A DNA stretch of 64,000 nt. Origin: Cinnamomum chago. Its lineage: Eukaryota; Streptophyta; Magnoliopsida; Laurales; Lauraceae. This document shows positions 58,626 to 64,000 of the stretch, one piece after another; the stretch's first letter is position 1; each line of letters begins with the position of its first letter. Under the pieces are notes generated by a model, which was not told the DNA's origin, searched no databases, and worked only from the letters and a program-made list of their open reading frames with translations. The DNA lies in the NCBI GenBank assembly GCA_038049695.1, contig CP142451.1:70200001-70264000 (forward strand). The letters are read 5' to 3'. The position numbers were made by a program, and so were the translations under genes.

Positions 58626-59981
58626 ACTATAAGAAAAAACATGTTTGGTGGCATGAAAAAATGTCACCGAAGGCCCAATTTTTATCACCTATTATCATTG
58701 ATGACACGGGATGGGGGTGTCATTGTATCCATGACACTAGAAGTCAAGGGTGACAAAGTTTGTGCACTTGTCACGGAATGATGTCAACAGTGACAAAAAT
58801 ATGGTGTCGTGGAAGAAAGATTTTCCATGACATAGTAGGGTGTCACTGAAAGCAATGGTGACAACAATGCGGGTGCCATAGAAAAGAGATCTTCTATGAT
58901 AAGAATTGTCACTGAAAATATTTACCCTGACAACCAAATGCGTGTCACCGATAATATTACCAGGTTGGCACACAAGGGTGACATACTCTTTTTGTCACAA
59001 AAAACACAATCAAAATATTTGTGCCACCCAAATTATCATTTCACACTTGCTTACAAAGTTTCAAATATTTGTATCTAGATACACCCATTAGCAAAACTTA
59101 TACCACAAAGACGCAAAATATCATTCAAATCAAATATCTAACAAGGCAACATTCTATCATCCAAGTTCCCAACCCTTCAAAATATTCATCCTTCAACAAT
59201 AAACACTTCAAAGTTAATAGTTTGAAGCTCCTTGGCTCGAATATGGGGACCAGGCCATTGTTCGGTCCCCATATTCAGGCCACATAGCACCCCTCTAACA
59301 GTTTTAGCATAACTACAAAACATCCATACACGGTGTGTCGTGTCAAACGACAAAATAATTCAAAATAAGTGTTCCAGTTAACTACAAAAAGTCTTCAACT
59401 CCATCTTGGTCATCTTAGTTAACTGCCAAAAAGTAACTCCATCTCGTTAGTAACCTACCTGTATAAAATCGCAACAAAAAAATGTAATTACTTAACATGT
59501 TATGAAGCACAAAACTCAAAATAAATGAATGATAAAATAAAATGTTTCTGACCATTCTTGTGGTTATACGTAGTAGGATGCTTTTCTCTTTTTGTTAAAC
59601 ATAGATATGTTTATGCAACGTATCCTATCTGTACCCATATCCTATTTTCTAAATTTTTTCATAACATTGCATTGGCCTCGTACTCTATCTTGTCCCTAGG
59701 GAATCAGTTGATACTTCTGCTAATACACTCTTTTGAAGTTTGGAATGCTAATACACTCCAATGATCAATGATAATTTAGTTTAAAGACAAAGATCATATT
59801 AGTTATATGCCTTCAATTTTCTATAACTGTTGGCTCCATTAGCATTGATTAATCCTAACCCATACAGAAGATCTACTAGTAGAACCATGAATGAAAATCA
59901 GACCTCAAATATTTCCATATCAGTGCAAGCTTCAACACGATCAAATAAGAGAAAACACAATGCAAATTTAATTAAAGAAAA

Positions 59982-60232
59982 CTAGTGAGGTCTCACTAGT
60001 TTCCTCTTCCAAGTAACACATCTCACCAATTTTCAAAACTAGTGAGATTTCACTAGTTTCCTTTTCCTTTAAGTGACATCCCACTAATGTGACATCTCAC
60101 TTATTCTCAAAACTAGTGAGATCTCACTAGTTTCCTCTTCATTTAAGTGACATCTCACTAATTTTCAAAACCAGTGAGATCTCACTAATTTCCTCTTCTT
60201 TAAGTGACATCTCACTGATTATTATTATCACT
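59982..60232. repeat. Palindromic array (AGTGAGATCTCACT type), about five units
   Basis: Units of about 60-70 bp built on ACTAGTGAGATCTCACTAGT (a perfect palindrome near 60112-60131; variants near 59991, 60043 and 60170), spaced by TTTCCTCTTC...AAGTGACATCTCACTAATTTTCAA. One CGGTCGACC word lies just beyond at 60282-60292. Confidence 0.88.
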
Positions 60233-60889
60233 CAGTGGTTTCCTTATACAGAATGAGCACTCATAACCTGATTAGCCCCTGGCCGGTCGACCACGTGCAC
60301 TACGGAAACAGAGCCCAGGTTTTGTTTATGCAGTGAAATGGGTCATTCCCTTTCATTCCTTCCTGAACCTGATTAGCAGTCCAAACATTGTTATATACAA
60401 GTCCATTCTAATCCCAGCAATCCATCTAATCAAGCCATAAACGTCATAATCCATTTCATTAAATAATTAAACATAATTATCATGTTTTCCAAAATTAAAG
60501 ACATCAACGAGCATGTGGTCATCTAAATCATTATTAAATCATCGAATCAAAGGAGAGACAAACATATCTAAGCATATATATAAATATCTACTTGCCTTTG
60601 GTCAAAATTAAGTAAATCCACAAATCCTAGCTCCATAGCCCAACAAACCAAGCCTAAGGGATAAATAGCAAAATAAAACTAAACTAAATATAAAATTACT
60701 AGAGGGGAAGCTCTAAGCTACCAAATACATTTCTACAACCAAAGTATATTAATCCAAACCTAAGGGGAATGAGAGCTTACCAAACAATGAAGGGAATGGA
60801 ATAGTGGCTTGCAAATTGAAGATGAGTCGCTCGCGGGGTCCTTGCGGAGATGATAGTGATCATCGGAGGTTGTGGGGCTGCCTTTGTAG

Positions 60890-61620
60890 TCCGTTTCTAG
60901 CAAGATGGGTGAGAGAGATTGAGAAAGAGAGAAAAAGAATTGAAATGGAGATGAGTAGGTAATGGGGCCCACTAGATTAGTGGCCCATTGACAGAAAATT
61001 GTAAAAGACAGAACGGAAGAAATAAAGAAAGAAAGAAAGAAAGAAATGGTGAGATAGGTGGGTGTGAGGAGAAAGTCAACGGGGTGAGTGGAGTGGGGTG
61101 AGGGAGATGAGATGAGAGAAAATGAAATGAGATGATGAGAAAATGAGAGGGAATGAAATGGGTATGGGTTAAAATCGTTGGCAGCAAGAAGAATGAGAGA
61201 GAAAGAAAGGAAGAGAGAGAGTGGAAAAAGGAAATGGGGAGGGGTGATTCACGCCGGCAGCAAGGAGGGGGAAAACAGGGAAAGAAAGAGAAATGGAAAA
61301 GGGAAAAATGGGGGAAGAAATAGAGAGAGAAAGAAGGAGATGGGGTGGCAGTGTGCTTGGAAGAGGAGGGAGATGGAGAAGAGAGATGGAGTGGGCTGGG
61401 TTCGCGGGAGATGACTGGCGGCAACGAGCTTGGAGTCTGGCGGTGACGACGTGAGTGAGAGAGGGAGGACGACAGAGATGAGAGAAAGAGAGGGAGTGGC
61501 TGCTGTTGGTGACGAATGAAGATGAGGAGGAAAGGGGGGGTTTTGACCTAACATAAATGGAAAGGGGAAATGGGTATGGGGCAGCACGTGGGATTGAGTG
61601 GGGTGGGGGCATGATGGGAT
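60890..61620. repeat. Strongly purine-biased tract
   Basis: Long GA/GGA-rich plus strand (GAAAGAAAGAAAGAAAGAAA near 61023, then GAGAGAAAG words). All long reading frames here are low-complexity and not supported as genes. On the minus strand of the solo LTR it would be a pyrimidine-rich leader after the transcription start. Confidence 0.75.
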
Positions 61621-61973
61621 GAGATGGGAATTAATAAAATGGGCTTGGTTGGGTACGGGTCAAGTCAAGTTTTGGGTCGGTTCGAGGGTCCGGATCGAGG
61701 TGCAATAGAAGGATAAAGTCCGGGAAATTAGGTAATCTACCCGTTGGTGCCAAAATCTTGAAAACCGGAAAATACTAAAAAACCCTCGGACCTTTCCGGA
61801 AATAGCAACACACACCCCTATTGTACCCAAACGGGCTCGGATCTCAACCCAACTTCGCACGCGCGATCCTAAAGATTAATCGGACCTATTTGGCTTATAA
61901 ATGAGCTTAATTAGCTAAAAGCCTAATTAACTAATTTAATTACATCCTTGGAATCCCGGGATGTTACAAAATT

Positions 61974-62365
61974 GCTTTGGACGTAGGTCGGGGCGGTGGT
62001 AAGAAACTTTTTCAAAGCAGAGAAGATGGAATACCTGCAGTTTCATCCTCCACGGTGGTGGTGGTGGAGAGAGAAGATGCGGTGGAAGCTGAGTTGGGCG
62101 AGGATACGGGCGAAGTGGGAAGTCGAAGATGACGCTGATGAGGTAGAGAGAGAGAGAGAGACCATCACAGCTTTAGGCGTGAATTGTGAGAGAGATGAAG
62201 CAGAAGTTTGATTAGGGCTTTAGTTTCGCGTCTAAATGAGGAAGAGCCCACTAGCGGGAAATTTAGATCTTTCAATGACAAGTTTGTACTTGTCACCCAA
62301 AAATTTGTCTTTTGGTGACAAAATTTTTTGTCACCGAATCTCCCCTTTATTTGGCACCTTGGTTA
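61974..62365. other. Interior and right arm of the second CACTA
   Basis: A GGTGGTGGTGG and GA-rich stretch (62030-62165), then TGTCACC words at 62295-62335. A frame at 61996-62211 is low-complexity and not supported. Confidence 0.55.
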
Positions 62366-62867
62366 TGTTAGGAATTTTGTATTTGCAATTTGATGGATGC
62401 ATTTTCACTTTAGCATCATTTGAATTTTCACACTTGCATTGTTTTAGAAAACCTTGAAATCTGGTTTTATACATGCATTGCTTTTAAGATTTGAAAAATT
62501 ATTGTTTTATGCATGTTTTGTTTTTATACTTGGATGCATTGTTTTTAGAATTCAAACTCTTTTGAAATCCTAATTCTTTGTGCATTACTTTTGAGAAATC
62601 ATATTGAGGATTTAGGTTTGTGCCTTGGATACATTCATCATTTTCAGAATCACTTTTGTATGCATTTATTTGTGAAAAGAGTTTTTAGAAATCAAGCTAG
62701 CCTTTGGTTTTAAAGTTTCGAATCATTTTAGGTTTTTTGTGTTTCATGTTTTTAAACATCTTAGATTGATTTAAAACATGTTACCAAGCTTGATTTAGTG
62801 GCCCAAAAATCCCGACAAAGAAATACCTTCAATTATGCAAAATATGGATTTTTTGGTCCCAGGGGGT

Positions 62868-63018
62868 CAGCTGCCTGTGTGGCCGGTCGACCGGCCCAAA
62901 AGTCCCTGTCGACCGGGAACACTACAGGCAGAAATGGCCCTGAAGCACCAACGGTCAAAAATATGACCGTTGTGTGATCCCGGTCGACCGAGACCTGTTT
63001 CCAGGTCGACCGGGGACT
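62868..63018. repeat. Palindromic array (CGGTCGACCG type) in third SIRE-B LTR
   Basis: Four GTCGACC units (GGCCGGTCGACCGGCCC, CTGTCGACCGGG, CCCGGTCGACCGAG, CAGGTCGACCGGGG) ending at the tag AGCCGTTGG. Confidence 0.88.
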
Positions 63019-63039
63019 AGCCGTTGGACTGTTTTCTTG

Positions 63040-63046
63040 TATAAAG
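63040..63046 (+). promoter_or_regulatory. TATA box of third SIRE-B LTR
   Basis: TATAAAG, about 20 bp after the tag CTAGCCGTTGG, in the same layout as the two sister LTRs. Confidence 0.6.
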
Positions 63047-63674
63047 TCCATTCATTTCCCATCCTTTTTTAGGCTTGAACCATGAACTTTTGAGACCATT
63101 TTGGAGCCAAAGAAAGGGGAAGAAGTTGGAAAGGCTAGAGGGCTATTTGGAAATCAAATGCTTGAGTTTTAAAAAGGTACATCTTACTTATCATTTTGAT
63201 TTCCATTAAAATTAGAATCAATGCATGGTTAAATCTTTGTATTTTCTTTTATGCATGATTTCTAGTTTTTAAAGAGTTGTTTTGCAAACTCATTACCATC
63301 TTTGGAATACTAAGAATGGTTTGCAAACTCTCTTGACTAATTCACATGCTCTTAGATTTTAATATTCATACAACTTGTTTAGTTCATTTCTTCAAAGTTG
63401 TTTGAATCTTTTATGTGATTAGTTTTCTCTTCAATCATCATTTTATAAGCTTTGATTTTAAAATGCATCATGCATTCATTTAAGAGCTTCATTGTTGAAA
63501 TTGATTGAAGAAAAGCATTCATACACTTGTGCACAGACTTTAGCTCATTTAGTGTATGTTTGTAATTTGAATTACACTTTCATATTAGCCTATGTAGAGG
63601 CAATTCAACTGTGCTTAAATTGTATCTCTTGAAGTGTTCTTTTGTGAAGACACCTTCTTAGAGAAATCATTCTT

Positions 63675-63846
63675 TTGTAAAGGTTATTGCTTAGCCTAAG
63701 AAAAGCATCTTGTAAAGGTTATTGCTTAGCCTAAGAAAAGCATTTTGTAAAGGTTATTGCTTAGCCTAGAAAAGCACATTGAGAGGTTGTTGTTTAGCCT
63801 AGAAAAACAACATTGTAAGGATTATTGCTTAGCCTAGTAAAAAGCA
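63675..63846. repeat. Tandem repeat, five copies of a ~34-bp unit
   Basis: TTGTAAAGGTTATTGCTTAG with CCTAAGAAAAGCATC following, at 63675, 63710, 63745 and, degenerate, near 63778 and 63813. Homologous, differently numbered arrays are at 27110-27190 and about 53725-53870. Confidence 0.9.
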
Positions 63847-64000
63847 TAAATAGTAGAAATCCGGTGGGGTGATTGGATCACAAACCGGTAGTGGACGTAG
63901 GCATTGAGGCCGAACCACTATAAACCTTTGTGTTGTGGTGTATGCTTGTTGTGATTCATTTTTTAGCTTCCGCATCTTGTTTGATTAATATTATCACATG

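Larger units (their letters stand above)
59020..61968 (-). mobile_element. Probable gypsy-type solo LTR, 2.95 kb
   Basis: On the plus strand it would start TGTGCCACCC and end CCCGGGATGTTACA. The flanks ATATT (59015-59019) and AAATT (61969-61973) are a possible 5-bp duplication with one difference. The right end is convincing (minus strand TGTAACATCCCGGG); the left end is inferred from the shared TGT-n-n-CACCC style and a length close to the other gypsy LTRs. It contains a palindromic repeat array (59982-60232) and a purine-rich tract. No coding region. Confidence 0.5.
38613..64000 (-). mobile_element. Old Ty3-gypsy chromovirus-like element, heavily broken, runs off the window
   Basis: Minus-strand element whose 3' LTR is split by a younger gypsy (parts 38613-40321 and 51559-51775, ending GGGTGTAACA). 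A CCCCCCTCTTAGG tract (purine-rich on its own strand) follows at 51783-51795. The coding remnants lie at 51780-58069, a methionine primer-binding site is at 58234-58245, and the 5' LTR starts at 58252 and is entered by a CACTA at 58626. The outer left end (TGTAACCCCG at 38613) is inferred from similarity to the start of the other LTR (shared GGCC-AGGCTAA words) and is uncertain. Many breaks; clearly older than the gypsy inside it. Confidence 0.7.
58626..64000. mobile_element. Second CACTA-like element, runs off the window
   Basis: The left end CACTATAAGAAAAAACATG at 58626 is followed by dense GGTGACA/TGTCACC subterminal words to about 58998 (for example TGTCACCGAAGG, GTCACTGAAA, GGTGACAAC). 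The same words recur as a right arm at 62275-62335 (GGTGACAAAATTTTTTGTCACC). The right terminus is not in the window: a SIRE-B LTR interrupts at 62366. A probable gypsy solo LTR (59020-61968) lies inside. Transposase not seen. Confidence 0.7.
62366..64000 (+). mobile_element. SIRE-B LTR, cut by the window end
   Basis: Begins TGTTAGGAATTTTGTATTTGC. Sister LTRs are about 1.77 kb, so roughly 130 bp are missing. Whether a full element follows cannot be told. It has the array at 62868-63018, the tag CTAGCCGTTGGAC, TATAAAG at 63040-63046 and the tandem repeat at 63675-63846. Confidence 0.85.

Noticed and set aside
61169-61612. Proline/serine-rich frames on the minus strand
   Set aside because: Low-complexity translation of a purine-rich tract in a probable LTR, with three overlapping frames equally open.
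58252-61968. Treating the whole stretch as the 5' LTR of the old gypsy
   Set aside because: A CACTA terminus and its arm begin at 58626, matching arm words recur only after 61968, and the length would be about twice that of the 3' LTR. A solo LTR nested in a CACTA fits better, though the left end at 59020 is uncertain.
1-64000. tRNA, rRNA or other structured RNA genes
   Set aside because: No cloverleaf-compatible A/B box pairs or rRNA sequence was recognised by eye. A covariance-model scan would be needed to exclude small RNAs fully.

Overview
The window is repeat-dense nuclear DNA from a seed plant, most likely an angiosperm. It carries SIRE/Maximus and Tork-type Ty1-copia elements, a Tekay-type chromodomain Ty3-gypsy, MULE, hAT, CACTA and PIF/Harbinger DNA transposons, and plant-type primer-binding sites for initiator methionine tRNA. 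I found no intact host gene, rRNA or tRNA. Almost every base belongs to a transposable element, many nested in one another. The nesting was worked out from target-site duplications (TSDs) read directly from the sequence.

Region 1 (1-2071, minus): most of a Mutator-like (MULE) transposase gene, cut by the window start. Its three catalytic acidic residues are visible, but the frame is broken. Region 2 (3309-34829): a non-autonomous MULE, bounded by an exact 9-bp TSD, that has been inflated from about 1.9 kb to 31.5 kb. Its first guest is a hAT element (3481-13155, exact 8-bp TSD), which contains a small MULE-like element (3763-4841), a ~0.53-kb tandem duplication and a nearly whole Tork-like copia (5416-12396) sitting at the duplication junction. 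Next is a PIF/Harbinger MITE (13988-14506). Then comes an old SIRE-type copia, SIRE-A (14562-33990). The 5' LTR of SIRE-A holds a solo LTR (15467-20769) that itself holds a gypsy-type solo LTR (16878-20549). The gag region of SIRE-A holds a solo LTR of a second SIRE-like family, SIRE-B (21599-27646), which itself holds a CACTA element (22525-26791).

Region 3 (35049-38056): a Tekay-type solo LTR. Region 4 (about 38613 to the window end): an old, heavily broken gypsy on the minus strand. Its 3' LTR received a young Tekay-type gypsy (40322-51553, with a hAT element inside at 45957-46869). Its RNase H region received a SIRE-B solo LTR (53466-55233). Its 5' LTR received a second CACTA element (58626 onward), which contains a probable gypsy solo LTR (59020-61968) and another SIRE-B LTR (62366 onward).

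The most unusual signal cuts across families. Most of the long LTRs here carry a compact array of short CG-rich or otherwise perfect palindromes, with a family-specific core: TTCGCTCGAGCGAA, CGGTCGACCG, CGGCTAGCCG/CGGTTAACCG or AGTGAGATCTCACT. In the SIRE LTRs the array lies just upstream of a TATA box, with a conserved AGCCGTTGG tag between them. One array type is shared almost letter for letter by a copia LTR and a gypsy LTR. One SIRE-B LTR has an extra array near its 3' end that its sister copy lacks, and the two LTRs of the young gypsy differ from nine units to two. I know of no description of this as a system.
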